64,000 nt of DNA from Streptomyces sp. NBC_00461 (GCF_036013935.1 NZ_CP107902.1:744001-808000), one strand, 5' to 3'; shown: positions 50,477 through 60,565, counted from the stretch's first letter. Notes: generated by a model from the sequence alone, not told the origin. Translations and numbers: made by a program.

Positions 50477-50719
50477 GATTGCGGGAATCTCACACCCTTG
50501 AGGGACGGCTCGACCACGGGTCTCCTACCTGCTGACTTCGCCCGATCGTGCCCCTGGTCCCCACTCAGGAACCCGTGCGTACTCCAGTTTTCGGGGAGCG
50601 AGCTGGTCTCGCTCACCGAGGAGCCTCGGTTCGCGTGACAGAGTGGTGAACAAGCGCTTAGATAGTGGATCCGATCCGCGTTCCGATCCCCTCCGATCCG
50701 TGTCGAGCTGGAGGCTCCG

Positions 50720-51576
<857 letters not shown>

Positions 51577-51580
<4 letters not shown>

Positions 51581-52932
51581 CCGCCCCCGGCGTGGCGGAT
51601 CGCCTCACGTCCCTTGTCGGGGCGCTGCGGGCGCACGGCATGCGGATCGGCACCGGCGAGACAGTGGACGCGGCGCAGGCCGTGGCGGCGCTGGGCCTCG
51701 CCGACCGCGAACTGCTGCGGGAGGGGCTGGCCGCGACGCTGCTCCACGGGCCGACCCAGCGGCAGGTGTTCGACCCGGTCTTCGACCTGTACTTCCCGCG
51801 CGGTATCGGCGCGCCCCAGGGCGAGTCGGCGGACCGGGACGAGCTGCGGGACCGGCTCGCGGCGGCACTGGCGGCGGGCGACGAGATGCTGATGGCACGA
51901 CTGGCGGCCGAGGCGGTGGACGGCTTCGGCGGATACGGCTCCTCCCCCGCGTCGGACGGTTGGTCCTCGCACCAGACCCTTGACCGGCTCCGCCCGCAGA
52001 CACTGTTCGCCCGTGTCCGCGACAGCGTCCGGGCACAGAGCGGCGCGTCCGGGTTCACCGACCGGCTGCTGGAGGACGAGATCCGGCGGCGTATCGAGAC
52101 CTTCCGCCGGCAGGTGGCCGCGGAGGCGCGGCGCCGGATCGCCGAGCGGCGCGACCGGGACGAACTGGCCCGGCGCGCGGTGGCCACGACGCCCGACCGG
52201 GTCGACTTCCTGTACGCCGGCAAGCTCCAGCTTGTCGAACTGCGCAGGACGGTTCAGCCGCTCGCCCGCAAGCTCGCCACCCGGCTCGCGGCGCGTCGGC
52301 GACGCGCCTCCCGCGGCAGCATCGACCTGCGCCGCACCCTGCGCGGATCGCTGTCGACGGGCGGGGTGCCGATGAAGCCGGTGCTGCGCAGACGTCGTCC
52401 GGTACGGCCCGAACTGGTGCTGCTGTGCGACGTGTCGGGGTCGGTGTCCGGGTTCTCGGACTTCACCATGCTGTTGGTGCAGGCGCTGCACGACCAGTTC
52501 AGCAAGGTGCGGGTGTTCGCCTTCGTCAACCGGCTCGACGAGGTGACCCCGCTCCTCGAGCACGGCGCGGCCGACCCGGAGGGGCTGGGCGCCCGCATCC
52601 GCGCGGAGGCGACGCTCACGGGCTGGCACGGCAGCAGCGACTACGGCGTCGCGCTGGGCGAGTTCGCGGAGCGCTACGGCGACGCGGTCGGCCCGCGCAC
52701 CACGGTGTTCATCCTCGGTGACGCCCGTACGAACAGAAGTGACCCGAACCTGGCGGCTGTGGGGCGCTTCGCCGAACGGGCCCGGCGCGTCTACTGGTTG
52801 AACCCCGAGCCGCAGGCCCTGTGGGGAACGGGCGACTCCGCCGCACCGGGATACGCCGAGCTGGTCGAGATGCACGAGTGCCGCACCGCCCGCCAGCTCA
52901 GCGCACTCGTCGCACGCCTGCTTCCGGTCTGA
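51577..52932 (+). CDS. CoxE-like VWA domain protein
   Basis: A 451-residue protein. The first 250 residues are helical and charged; the C-terminal VWA domain holds a perfect MIDAS motif DVSGSVS (about residue 287), then GSSDYGVAL and ILGDARTNRSD. It is the usual partner of MoxR ATPases (CoxD/CoxE pair), which load metal or mature molybdenum hydroxylases of the CO dehydrogenase family. GTG start overlapping the MoxR stop (GTGA). No such hydroxylase gene is nearby. Confidence 0.85.
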
Positions 52933-52987
52933 CCGCCCCGGCACGCGCAGGCAGACACCGTGCCCTTCCTGGCCCTACTTCCCAGTA

Positions 52988-53066
52988 CGTCTTCCGAGCC
53001 CTTCGTCTTCCGAGCCCTTCGTCTTCCGAACCCTTCGTCTTCCGAACCCTTCGTCTTCTGAGCCTT
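52988..53066. repeat. Tandem 16-bp repeat, about five copies
   Basis: The 16-mer CGTCTTCCGAGCCCTT is repeated four times with one substitution in the later copies, plus a partial fifth. It lies between the ends of the convergent CoxE and cupin genes. The unit is not a multiple of three and no gene covers it, so it is a noncoding minisatellite. Confidence 0.9.
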
Positions 53067-53070
53067 CTTC

Positions 53071-53433
53071 CTAGTCCTTCGCCTTCGCGTAGTCCGTTGC
53101 CATGCCGCCTGCGAAGTCGTAGACCACGCACGGTTCGTCTCCGACCACCCAGGCGTCGTGCCCGGGCGGGACCACAAAGGCGTCGCCCTCTGCGACCTCG
53201 CTCTCGCCGCCGTCGTCCATGCGTAGCCGCATGCGCCCTGTGACGCAGTAGCCGTTGTGATGGACCTGGCAGGTGTCCGTGCCGGCGATGGGCCCTACGG
53301 ACTCGGACCAGCGCCAGCCGGGTTCGAAAGTGGCCACGGCGAAGTCGAGCCCCGTCATGTGGACCGCTTCGAGGTGTCCGAGCGGGAAGTCGCGCCGCTC
53401 GTCGGGCTTGTCCACGGCCTTGATCTCGATCAT
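53071..53433 (-). CDS. Cupin domain protein
   Basis: A 120-residue single-domain cupin. First cupin motif with ligand histidines is in GTDTCQVHHNGYCVTGRMRL, the second in EGDAFVVPPGHDAWVVGDEP. The start MIEIKAVDKPDERRDFPLGH at 53433 has GGAGGG 7 bases upstream; ATG at 53448 is the alternative. The product probably binds a metal and a small ligand; function is unknown. It is divergent from the SnoaL-like gene, which may share its control. Confidence 0.8.
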   Translation of the reverse strand: MIEIKAVDKPDERRDFPLGHLEAVHMTGLDFAVATFEPGWRWSESVGPIAGTDTCQVHHNGYCVTGRMRLRMDDGGESEVAEGDAFVVPPGHDAWVVGDEPCVVYDFAGGMATDYAKAKD

Positions 53434-53605
53434 GTCGGTTCCCTCCATTGCGAGCCCCTTCCACCACACCATCGTCGTCCCGTCCACCTGGGGGCGCCAT
53501 CCGGGGGACGCGGCCTTCGCGAACAAGCGGACAAGTGGGTCGAACAGGCGGAGAATGGTGCGCGGAGGCCGCCATCGCCGATCCACCAGAAAGGTGGCGA
53601 TCATC

Positions 53606-54001
53606 GTGGCTGAACACCCCCACGCACTACTCGTCCGCAAGGGCTACGAAGCCTTCTCGAACGGTGACATGGACACCCTGCGCTCGATGATGACGAGCGA
53701 CGCCACGCACCACGTGCCCGGGAGCCACCCGCTGTCCGGGGACTGCAAGGGGATCGACGCGGTACTCGACTACTACCGCCGACTGTTCGAGGAGACGGGC
53801 GGCACGTTCAAGGTCGAACTACGCAGCATCCTGGTGGACGGCCGTGGACATGCGGTCTCGCTCCACCACTCCACCGCCCGCCGTGGCGACAAGACCATGG
53901 ACGAGGACGGAGGCATCGTCTTCCGAATCGTCGGAGACAAGATCACCGACCTCGACGAGTGCGTGGAAGACCTCGACGTGGGCAACGAGTTCTGGTCATG
54001 A
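53606..54001 (+). CDS. SnoaL/NTF2-like protein
   Basis: A 131-residue SnoaL-like fold protein: VRKGYEAFSNGDMDTLRSMM then HHVPGSHPLSGDCKGIDAVL and the strand VSLHHSTARRGDKTMDEDGG. These proteins act as cyclases, isomerases or ligand binders, with no sure prediction here. GTG start with AAGGTGG upstream. It is followed by a strong hairpin terminator. Confidence 0.75.
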   Translation: MAEHPHALLVRKGYEAFSNGDMDTLRSMMTSDATHHVPGSHPLSGDCKGIDAVLDYYRRLFEETGGTFKVELRSILVDGRGHAVSLHHSTARRGDKTMDEDGGIVFRIVGDKITDLDECVEDLDVGNEFWS

Positions 54002-54007
54002 CGCCGT

Positions 54008-54029
54008 CGCCCGGCCGCGCAGCCGGGCG
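54008..54029. terminator. Terminator hairpin after SnoaL-like gene
   Basis: CGCCCGGC-CGCGCA-GCCGGGCG is a perfect 8-bp GC stem 7 bp after the stop codon. The rest of the gap to 54268 shows no supported gene. Confidence 0.65.
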
Positions 54030-54268
54030 GACCGGTCCACATCCGCGATGCCGCCGGAGTCGATGACTCCGCTGCGGCACGGCTCGACACACCGTATGCC
54101 CGGCGAGCAGCACGTCCGACGAGCGACGAGCCGCATATCCGAAGGGGCCGCCCCGCCCGCCTCGACGACGATCTACGGCTGCTCGGAGCGCGACAGCTCG
54201 CCGGGTGTGTGCGGGGCGCGCCCGTCGGTAGGGCCTGCCGGCAGTGATGCGCGACGATCGGCCAGACC

Positions 54269-55594
54269 TCACGTGTCGTGGGTGGCCGCGTGCGTCAGTG
54301 CCTCCCGAGCCGCGTGCCGGTCACCGACCGTCTCCCACCACGGGTGGGTGTGCATCTCCTCGGCCAGACGCCTGCACCGCTCCCGCGCGTCCCCCAGACG
54401 ATCACGCTGGTCGCCGGAGATCTCCGCGCGTCCCTCCGCGATGTCCGCGCCGCTCGGTAGGTGCGAGGCGATGTCCGCGCAGTGTTCGAGCGCGCGGGTG
54501 AAGGTGCGCCGCGCGGCGACCAGATCGCCGGGTATGACGAACTCGCCCACCGTGAAGGGACGGGAGAATTCGGACGGCCCCGGCTCCGTGTGCCACAGGG
54601 AGGCGTCGATGGGCTGCCCGTCGTCGAGCGCCCGGGTGAGTTCGCTCCGAACTCCCGTCCCCATGCCGTCACCGTCCCGCAGACCGGCCGGTCCTGGAAG
54701 CGGAAGGGGCTGTCCCGTCCCGGGCGCTGTCCGCAGACCCGGAACCGGCTCGGGGCGGCCTTCCAGGAACTCCTCCTTGTCCGTCGGGGTGACCCACATG
54801 TGCCAGCCCCGGCGGCCTGCCGGATGCGGCATGTAGAGCGAGACGAGTTCGCCCGCGCCAGTGCGCCGGATGACGTCGTCGTAGTAGAGCCCGCGCACCG
54901 GTTCCCACAGCCCGTGCCGTCCGCCACACCGGCCGGCGCCCTGCCGGGGACAGGGCACCGGATTGCTCCAGTCGCAGCGCGACATGTGCAGTTGTTTGAC
55001 ACCACCGCGCACCGACAGGGCCGCGCGGTCGGTCACGTCGCGCCAGCTCTGTACGTTCAGCCGGGCCCAGGGAGCGCGGTCGATGGGTATCGCGTTCTCG
55101 TTGTTGACGAGCCACAAGGGGGTGAGGCCCTCTCGGTGTGCGCTGCGGGTGCGCTCGTCCACGGAACCGCCGGCTATCGCCGCGAGCTGTATTTCATACG
55201 CCAGTCGGTACCTGTCGGCGCCCTCCACCGTCACATCCGTACGGCGCTTTCCGTGCTCGGCCCCCTCCGCTCGCGTCACATGGAAACCCTCCCCCGAGGC
55301 GATGTCGGCGGTGTATTCCCCGAGCGCTTTGTGGAGATCGCTCTCGGCCTTTGTCTCGGGGCGTTCGCCCTTTGCCACATGCATGGCGTGCGGTCGGCCG
55401 CTGACCTTGCGGATCGCCATGAAGCCGGGGCAGATGAACCCTTCGTCCTCATGGGCTTCCAGGCAGTACAGAAGATCCGGCTGGTAATTGCCGTAGATCT
55501 CGTCGAGCAGCCGCGGGTATTCGGGGTGTCCGAGATCCGCCTCGGTCAGATCGAGCGTGATGCCGAGGCCCCTGTGCCAGACGCTGTAGGTCAT
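54269..55594 (-). CDS. CoiA-like (PD-(D/E)XK nuclease-related) protein
   Basis: A 441-residue protein. The middle part resembles the competence protein CoiA and PD-(D/E)XK nucleases: KAESDLHKALGEYTADIASG, then KRRTDVTVEGADRYRLAYEI with the conserved EIQ, then ERTRSAHREGLTPLWLVNN. A central cysteine/histidine patch, HMSRCDWSNPVPCPRQGAGR followed by C, may bind zinc. The C-terminal 130 residues are charged and helical. The start MTYSVWHRG at 55594 has no Shine-Dalgarno sequence. It stands alone without competence genes; a role in DNA uptake, repair or defence is speculative. Confidence 0.6.
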   Translation of the reverse strand: MTYSVWHRGLGITLDLTEADLGHPEYPRLLDEIYGNYQPDLLYCLEAHEDEGFICPGFMAIRKVSGRPHAMHVAKGERPETKAESDLHKALGEYTADIASGEGFHVTRAEGAEHGKRRTDVTVEGADRYRLAYEIQLAAIAGGSVDERTRSAHREGLTPLWLVNNENAIPIDRAPWARLNVQSWRDVTDRAALSVRGGVKQLHMSRCDWSNPVPCPRQGAGRCGGRHGLWEPVRGLYYDDVIRRTGAGELVSLYMPHPAGRRGWHMWVTPTDKEEFLEGRPEPVPGLRTAPGTGQPLPLPGPAGLRDGDGMGTGVRSELTRALDDGQPIDASLWHTEPGPSEFSRPFTVGEFVIPGDLVAARRTFTRALEHCADIASHLPSGADIAEGRAEISGDQRDRLGDARERCRRLAEEMHTHPWWETVGDRHAAREALTHAATHDT

Positions 55595-55689
55595 ATGGCG
55601 AGAGTAGGACGCACCACTGACAATCCACTCGGGCGGTGATCGACAACGCCCGCCTGAATGCGACCGACGGCCTACTGAGACCGTTCGGG

Positions 55690-55810
55690 AAAACGATCGG
55701 TGAAAAGCCGGTCGAGGTGTGCGCGGACCGGGCACGCCCCTCGGTGACGGTCTCGACGACCTCGACGCCGGGATACTTCGATCTGCACCACACTGCCAGC
55801 GTCTCCCCTC
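55690..55810 (-). pseudogene. Universal stress protein remnant
   Basis: On the minus strand about 30 residues read LAVWCRSKYPGVEVVETVTEG, a segment typical of the second half of Streptomyces universal stress proteins (W-R-x-KYP-x-V-x-V). Neither the start nor the ATP-binding C-terminal motif is preserved. It lies just upstream of an intact USP gene of the opposite strand. Confidence 0.5.
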
Positions 55811-55846
55811 TCCCACCTGCAGGCATGGGCCGCCAGGTCTCCGACC

Positions 55847-55862
55847 GGGACCGTTCGGCCCC
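55847..55862. promoter_or_regulatory. DosR-like GC palindrome upstream of USP gene
   Basis: GGGACC-GTTC-GGCCCC, 58 bp upstream of the USP start. It matches the 6-4-6 motif found upstream of other genes in this cluster. Confidence 0.45.
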
Positions 55863-55920
55863 TGCGCCGGCCGACGATCTGGCGGCACGATGGAGTTCAC
55901 GACCCGGAAGGCGGCATTCC

Positions 55921-56565
55921 ATGGGACGAGTGATCATCACCTGGACCGACCCGTCACCGGGGGGCCGGTCCGCGACAGCATGGGCCGAGCGGGAGGCCGC
56001 GCTGCGCCGGCTTCCCCTGAAGGTGGCGCAGGGCCCGCCGCCGAGTGATCAGGCGGACGGGGAGGCGGAGTTGATCGTGGCCGGGCTGGACCGAAGTCCC
56101 CGGCTTCCCGCGCCCGGCACGACGCCGGTGGTGTTCGTGCCCTGGGCACCGCGTCGCCTTCCCGACACCGTGACCGTGGGTCTCGATGCCCGCGACCCTG
56201 ATGGCGGCGTCCTCCGGTTCGCCTTCGAGGCGGCAAGGCTGCGCGGGGTACGGCTGCACGCCGTGCACGCCTGGGCGCTGCCCGCCCGTGCCGCCGCCCG
56301 GTCACCGCTTCCCGTTCTGGAGGAGGACCGCGCCGAATGGGAGGACCAGGAGGTACAGCTGCTGTCCGACGCCCTGCGGCCCTGGCGCGGCAAGTACCCC
56401 GACGTCGACGTGCTGGAGGATGTGCTCCTCTTCGAGCCGTCCGACGCCCTGATCCACGCCGCCGAGAGCTCCGGGCTCCTGGTACTCGGCCTCCACACGG
56501 GCGACACCGCCCAGGACGTGCTGGAGGCGGCCGTGCGATGCCCGGTCGCCGTCGTGCCGTCCTAG
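55921..56565 (+). CDS. Universal stress protein, single domain plus short N-terminal extension
   Basis: A 214-residue protein. The second half is a USP domain: VGLDARDPDGGVLRFAFEAA, then RLHAVHAWALP and KYPDVDVLEDVLL. The C-terminal ATP-binding motif of USPs (G-x2-G-x9-G-S/T) is missing; the sequence here is LVLGLHTGDTAQDVLEAAV, so it is probably a non-ATP-binding type. The first 70 residues look like a shortened first domain. GGAAGG precedes the ATG. In streptomycetes such genes belong to hypoxia/dormancy-type clusters. Confidence 0.8.
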   Translation: MGRVIITWTDPSPGGRSATAWAEREAALRRLPLKVAQGPPPSDQADGEAELIVAGLDRSPRLPAPGTTPVVFVPWAPRRLPDTVTVGLDARDPDGGVLRFAFEAARLRGVRLHAVHAWALPARAAARSPLPVLEEDRAEWEDQEVQLLSDALRPWRGKYPDVDVLEDVLLFEPSDALIHAAESSGLLVLGLHTGDTAQDVLEAAVRCPVAVVPS

Positions 56566-56794
56566 GCCGGTCCTGGTCCCTGCCGTCAAACTCCGGTCGC
56601 CCGGCCAGGGGCCGGTCCCGGAGTCGGGCAGCGGCACAGCCCCCTGCGTCCTTCCGCCGCGCCGGCCCGCCCCCGGGGACGCCATGCTGCCGTCCGGGCC
56701 GATCGGACTGCACGGTACGCCGTCCGCGCCGACACCCGGCGCGGACGGCACATGTTCATGGTGCGCCCCCGCCAGGGAGACTGTTGCCGCGTGT

Positions 56795-57301
56795 TCAGTT
56801 CTTCGGCGCCCCCGTCAGTTCCTGGGCGACCTCTGCCGCCCAGTTCTCGATCGCGGTGAAGTCGCGGAAGTCGCCGCCCTTCCCGTTGCGCACGATCATC
56901 CGCGCCATGCGCCCCTTCGCGCCCTCGACCAGGCAGCCGCCGAAGGTGACATGTCCCTTGGCGTCGAGCCGGATCATGGTCCGCCGGACGTCGGACACGG
57001 GCGGGATCTCCCGCTCCGAGGCCGAGGCATCGAGCGGGCCGCTGCTGAACAGCCACAGAGGGCGCTCGGCGAGGGCCCGCCGGTGCCGGCGGACGAAGCG
57101 CCGGGCGTCCTTGTGCCAGCGTCCGGCGTACAGGCCTGCGCCGACCACGACGGCGTCATAGTGCGTCACGTCGCTGACCGACGCCGCCGGGGCGGCCTCG
57201 ACCGTGAGGCCGTCCTTGCGCAGGACGTCGGCCACAGTCTCGGCGATCTGTGCGGTGGATCCGTTCGTAGTTCCGTAGGCGACCAGCACGTTGCCGGGCA
57301 T
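56795..57301 (-). CDS. Flavodoxin-domain protein (HemG-like)
   Basis: A 168-residue flavodoxin. The FMN phosphate loop is VLVAYGTTNGSTAQIAE at the N-terminus, followed by YDAVVVGAGLYAGRW and LFSSGPLD. It resembles menaquinone-dependent protoporphyrinogen oxidase-like flavodoxins of actinobacterial dormancy regulons. AGGAGG lies 9 bases upstream. It follows the CBS-BON gene by 16 bp in an operon. The electron partner is unknown. Confidence 0.85.
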   Translation of the reverse strand: MPGNVLVAYGTTNGSTAQIAETVADVLRKDGLTVEAAPAASVSDVTHYDAVVVGAGLYAGRWHKDARRFVRRHRRALAERPLWLFSSGPLDASASEREIPPVSDVRRTMIRLDAKGHVTFGGCLVEGAKGRMARMIVRNGKGGDFRDFTAIENWAAEVAQELTGAPKN

Positions 57302-57317
57302 GACGGTCCGCCTCCTC

Positions 57318-58049
57318 TCATATCCTGCGCATCCAGTCGTCGGCCACGCCGTGCACGGCCGGCTCGGCGGGCCGGACACGGGCGTCGTCCAGCCGGAAGG
57401 CGAGCTTGTCGACGACAGCGACGACCCCGTCGATCTGACGGGTCATGGAGACTGCGATCTCCGTCTCGCTCTTGCGTTCCATGTGCCCGGTAAGCGTGAC
57501 CACACCTTCGGTCACGGCAACGTCGATGCTGCGCGGCGGCAGCCACAGCGCGCGCACCAGCACCTCCTCGATGACCTCGGTGCGGATCTCCTCGTCGGGC
57601 CGCAGGAAGACCCTCAGCAGGTCACGGCGGGTGACGATGCCGACGAGCCGGTCCGCCTCGTCGAGGACGGGCAGCCGCTCCACGCGGTGCTGGGCCATGG
57701 TTCGTGCGGCCTCGACGATGGAGTTGTCGGCGTGCACCGTGATCGGCGGCTCGGTCATCAACTGTCCGGCGGTGCGTGCCCTGGCCTTCGCCGCCTGCTT
57801 CCGGGCGCGCGACGTCAGCTCGGCGAGCCGGAAGCGCTTCTTCGGCTCATGGGGGTCGGATGTCTCCGCCTGCCGGACCACCAGGTCCGTTTCGGAGATG
57901 ACCCCGATGACCTTGTCGTCATCGTCGACGACCGGCAGTCCGCTGATGCGGTGCTCGCCGAGCCGACGCGTCACCTCCTTGAACGGGGTGCCGTACTCGG
58001 CGCGGACGACCTCCGTCGTCATGACGGAGCCGACCTTGTTGTGCTTCAT
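57318..58049 (-). CDS. CBS-CBS-BON domain protein
   Basis: A 243-residue protein. Two CBS motifs form a Bateman module: VGSVMTTEVVRAEYGTPFKE (residues 6-25) and AGQLMTEPPITVHADNSIVE (residues 94-113), with the paired strands ISGLPVVDDDDKVIGVIS and VERLPVLDEADRLVGIVT. A BON domain follows (residues 150-215, VTEGVVTLTGHMERKSE). Such proteins sense adenylates and may associate with membranes. GAGGAGGAG precedes the start. It is the middle gene of the operon pat-like / CBS-BON / flavodoxin. Confidence 0.88.
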   Translation of the reverse strand: MKHNKVGSVMTTEVVRAEYGTPFKEVTRRLGEHRISGLPVVDDDDKVIGVISETDLVVRQAETSDPHEPKKRFRLAELTSRARKQAAKARARTAGQLMTEPPITVHADNSIVEAARTMAQHRVERLPVLDEADRLVGIVTRRDLLRVFLRPDEEIRTEVIEEVLVRALWLPPRSIDVAVTEGVVTLTGHMERKSETEIAVSMTRQIDGVVAVVDKLAFRLDDARVRPAEPAVHGVADDWMRRI

Positions 58050-58061
58050 GATGTCTCCTCC

Positions 58062-58648
58062 TCAGCGGAGTCGGCGCAGATACGGGTCCTGGGGCCTGCG
58101 TGGCAGCAGGCGCACACGCGCATCGAGCACGGTCACTCCGCCCGGTGCCGCGAGTACGGGGTTGAAGTCGGCCTCGGCGAGCTGGGGCAGGTCGCTCGCC
58201 ATACGGGAGAGCCGGTGCAGCAGCTGTCGAGGGCTTGGAGATCGACGGGCCCGCTGCCCTGTGGACCGAACAGCAGGGGCGCGCAGCGCTGGGTCGTGAT
58301 CAGATCGTGCACGTCGTGGTCGGTGAGCGGGGCCAGGCGTGCGGCGTGGTCGGCGAGCACCTCGGTGGCGGTGCCGCCGAGGCCGGCGAGACCGATCACC
58401 TGGCCCGTCCGCTCGGCCAGCAGCGCACGGTGTCCCGGGCGCGGTGCGGCGCAGGCGCGGTCGGCGGCCAACTCGGCGGAGCGCCGGCTCACGCCGAAGA
58501 ACCTCAGCCGCAGGTTCTCCGGGGACATCTCCTCGTACAGTCCCTGAAGTTGCTCGTGGTCCTTCGCCGTCACGGGGCGGATGCACACGGTCGTGCCGTC
58601 CGCGAGCAGGGCGTGGACCGGGGGGCGGCTGGGCGTGTCGTCCTTCAT
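58062..58648 (-). pseudogene. Pat-type protein acetyltransferase, internally deleted and frameshifted
   Basis: The 5' part encodes the start of a GNAT domain (LADGTTVCIRPVTAKDHEQL, then MSPENLRLRFFGVSRRSAEL). At about 58385 it passes directly into the extreme C-terminus of an ATP-grasp acyl-CoA synthetase domain (LGGTATEVLADHAARLAPLT, then APLLFGPQGSGPVDLQAL). At about 58226 the frame shifts and the remaining end (LLHRLSRMASDLPQLAEADF) continues in another frame. Full-length fusions of this kind have about 800-1000 residues, so several hundred are missing. The ribosome binding site GGAGGAG and start are intact. The original enzyme would acylate lysines in response to acyl-CoA. Confidence 0.8.
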
Positions 58649-58695
58649 CGCGATTCTCCTCCGGGATTCCTTACACTTCGAGCGTCCAGCGGAAC

Positions 58696-58747
58696 GGGGC
58701 GAGGTCCCATGGGCTGACCGGCGTTGAACCGAGGGCCGGTCGGCCCC
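58696..58747. promoter_or_regulatory. Two DosR-like sites between pat-like operon and ppk2
   Basis: GGGGC-GAG-GTCCC at 58696-58708 and AGGGCC-GGTC-GGCCCC at 58732-58747. The second is identical to the 16-mer at 63945-63960. They lie in the 135-bp divergent spacer between the Pat remnant operon and the polyphosphate kinase gene. Confidence 0.5.
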
Positions 58748-58783
58748 CGGTGTCCGCATGTCGGTGACGGGAAGGGCGGCGCC

Positions 58784-59587
58784 ATGGCGGGCAAGAAGAC
58801 GGCGGCGTTGCCGCGCAAGACGTACGAGAAGGAACTGCTGCGCCTGCAGACGGAACTGGTGAAGCTCCAGGAGTGGGTGCGCGCCGAGCGCGCACGGCTG
58901 GTGATCGTCTTCGAGGGCCGGGACGCGGCGGGCAAGGGCGGCACCATCAAACGGGTCGCCGAGCACCTCAACCCGCGTGTCGCGCGGATCGCGGCGCTGC
59001 CGACGCCCACCGAGCGCGAGCGCACCCAGTGGTACTTCCAGCGGTACGTGGAGCATCTGCCGGCCGCCGGGGAGATCGCGCTGTTCGACCGGTCCTGGTA
59101 CAACCGGGCCGGGGTCGAGCATGTCATGGGCTTCTGTACGAAGGAGGAGTACCAGCTCTTCCTGCGCCAGTGCCCGATCTTCGAGCGGATGCTCGTCGAG
59201 GACGGCATCCTGCTGCGCAAGTACTGGTTCTCGGTGAGCGACTCCGAGCAGCAGGACCGTTTCCGGCGCAGGCTGCAGGACCCGGTACGGCGCTGGAAGC
59301 TGTCGCCGATGGACCTGGAGTCGATCACCCGCTGGGAGGCGTACTCCCGGGCCAAGGACGAGATGCTGGTGCACACCGACGTCCGTGAGGCGCCGTGGTA
59401 CGTGGTGGAGAGCGACGACAAGCGCCGGGCACGGCTGAACATGATCGCCCACCTGCTCGGCTCCCTGCCGTACCACGAGGTGCCGCCGCCGGTGCTGGAG
59501 CTGCCGGACCGACCGGCGTCGACCGGCTACGTGCGTCCGCCGCGCGATCTGCAGAACTACGTTCCCGATCACGCGGCGAACCTGTGA
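58784..59587 (+). CDS. ppk2: Polyphosphate kinase 2
   Basis: A 267-residue PPK2 of class I type. Walker A is VIVFEGRDAAGKGGTIKR (residues 45-62), and Walker B with lid region is LFDRSWYNRAGVEHVMGF (about 103). It uses polyphosphate to phosphorylate nucleoside diphosphates (or the reverse). Start MAGKKTAALPRKTYEKEL at 58784 was preferred over 58724 for its GGGAAGGG. It is divergent from the pat-like operon. The stop is 2 bp from that of the convergent USP gene. Polyphosphate-driven nucleotide supply fits a low-oxygen survival cluster. Confidence 0.92.
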   Translation: MAGKKTAALPRKTYEKELLRLQTELVKLQEWVRAERARLVIVFEGRDAAGKGGTIKRVAEHLNPRVARIAALPTPTERERTQWYFQRYVEHLPAAGEIALFDRSWYNRAGVEHVMGFCTKEEYQLFLRQCPIFERMLVEDGILLRKYWFSVSDSEQQDRFRRRLQDPVRRWKLSPMDLESITRWEAYSRAKDEMLVHTDVREAPWYVVESDDKRRARLNMIAHLLGSLPYHEVPPPVLELPDRPASTGYVRPPRDLQNYVPDHAANL

Positions 59588-59588
59588 C

Positions 59589-60565
59589 TCACCCGTACTG
59601 CGGTACGACCGCGACCGGGCAGGCGGAGTGGTACAGCACCGCGTGGGCGACCCGCCCGAGCTGAAGCCCGTGGTGTCCCTCGCGCCGCCTGGCCCCGACG
59701 ACCAGCAGGTCGGCATCGTGGGAGAGGTAGGCCAGCACCCGGCGGGCGTGGCCCTCCAGGGCACGCCGGCGCACCTCGACGTCGGCCGGTGCGTCCCGCA
59801 GTGCCGTCTCCAGCGCCTCGACGGCCTCTTCCTGGTGCAACCGGGCGGGCTCACCGGCCATCAGGGGATGGTCGGTGGTCTCGTGCGCGGGGCACCGCCA
59901 GGCCCGTACGGCGTCGAGGGGCACCCCGCGCAGCCGGGCCTCCTCGTAGGCGAAGCGGATGGCAGCCGTCTGCCTCGCGTCCTCTCCGACACCCACCACG
60001 ACCCTGCCGTGGACCGGCGTCCGGGCCTGGTTGTCGTGGCTGCCGCGCACCACGGCGACGTCGAGGCCGAGGAGGACGGGCCGGTAGCGGGTGGCGGCCG
60101 ACGCGATGCCCGTCGGGTCGGGCTCGTGCTCGTCGCCGGCCTGCTCGCCGGCGTGGACCAGAACGACGGGGCGTTCCGTGTGCGCCACCACGGCCAGGCC
60201 GACGGAGCCGATCACGAAGCCGCCGATCCCGCTGAGGCCTCGGCGTCCGAGGACCAGCAGTTCGGCGTCCTTCGCCCGCTCTGTGAGGATGTCCGCGGGC
60301 CGACCGGCCACCTGCTCGGTGACGACCTCCAGGCCGGGGTGACGCAGCCGGATGCCCTCTCCCGTCTCGCGGGGGATCTTGTCACTCCAGTACTGCAGGG
60401 TCTCCCCGCCCAGGAGCGGTGCCTGGGCGATCGGCTCCGGGACCGGCTCCCGGACGTGGAGCACTCTCAGCGGCAGGCCGCGCAGCGTCGCCTCGCGGGC
60501 TGCCCATTCGGCGGCGGCCCGGCTTTCGGGGAATCGTCGAGACCTGCGACAACGGTGCGGACCAT
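59589..60565 (-). pseudogene. Tandem-domain universal stress protein with a frameshift near its start
   Basis: A two-domain USP of about 325 residues. The start MVRTVVAGLDDSP at 60565 is in one frame and the rest (ESRAAAEWAAREATLRGLPL on) is in another. A single extra base in the run of four G at 60528-60531 (plus strand) would restore the family sequence. Domain 1 ends with the ATP motif LVLGRRGLSGIGGFVIGS; domain 2 starts VVVGVGEDARQTAAIRFAYE and ends HSACPVAVVP. The 977-nt length is one short of a multiple of three. It could be a real mutation or a sequencing error in a homopolymer. It is divergent from the SulP gene. Confidence 0.8.

Noticed and set aside
56566..56790. Further GGGGCC/GGTCCC-like matches after the USP gene
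   Set aside because: They lie between two convergent gene ends, where no promoter is expected, and show that chance matches to the GC-rich motif occur.
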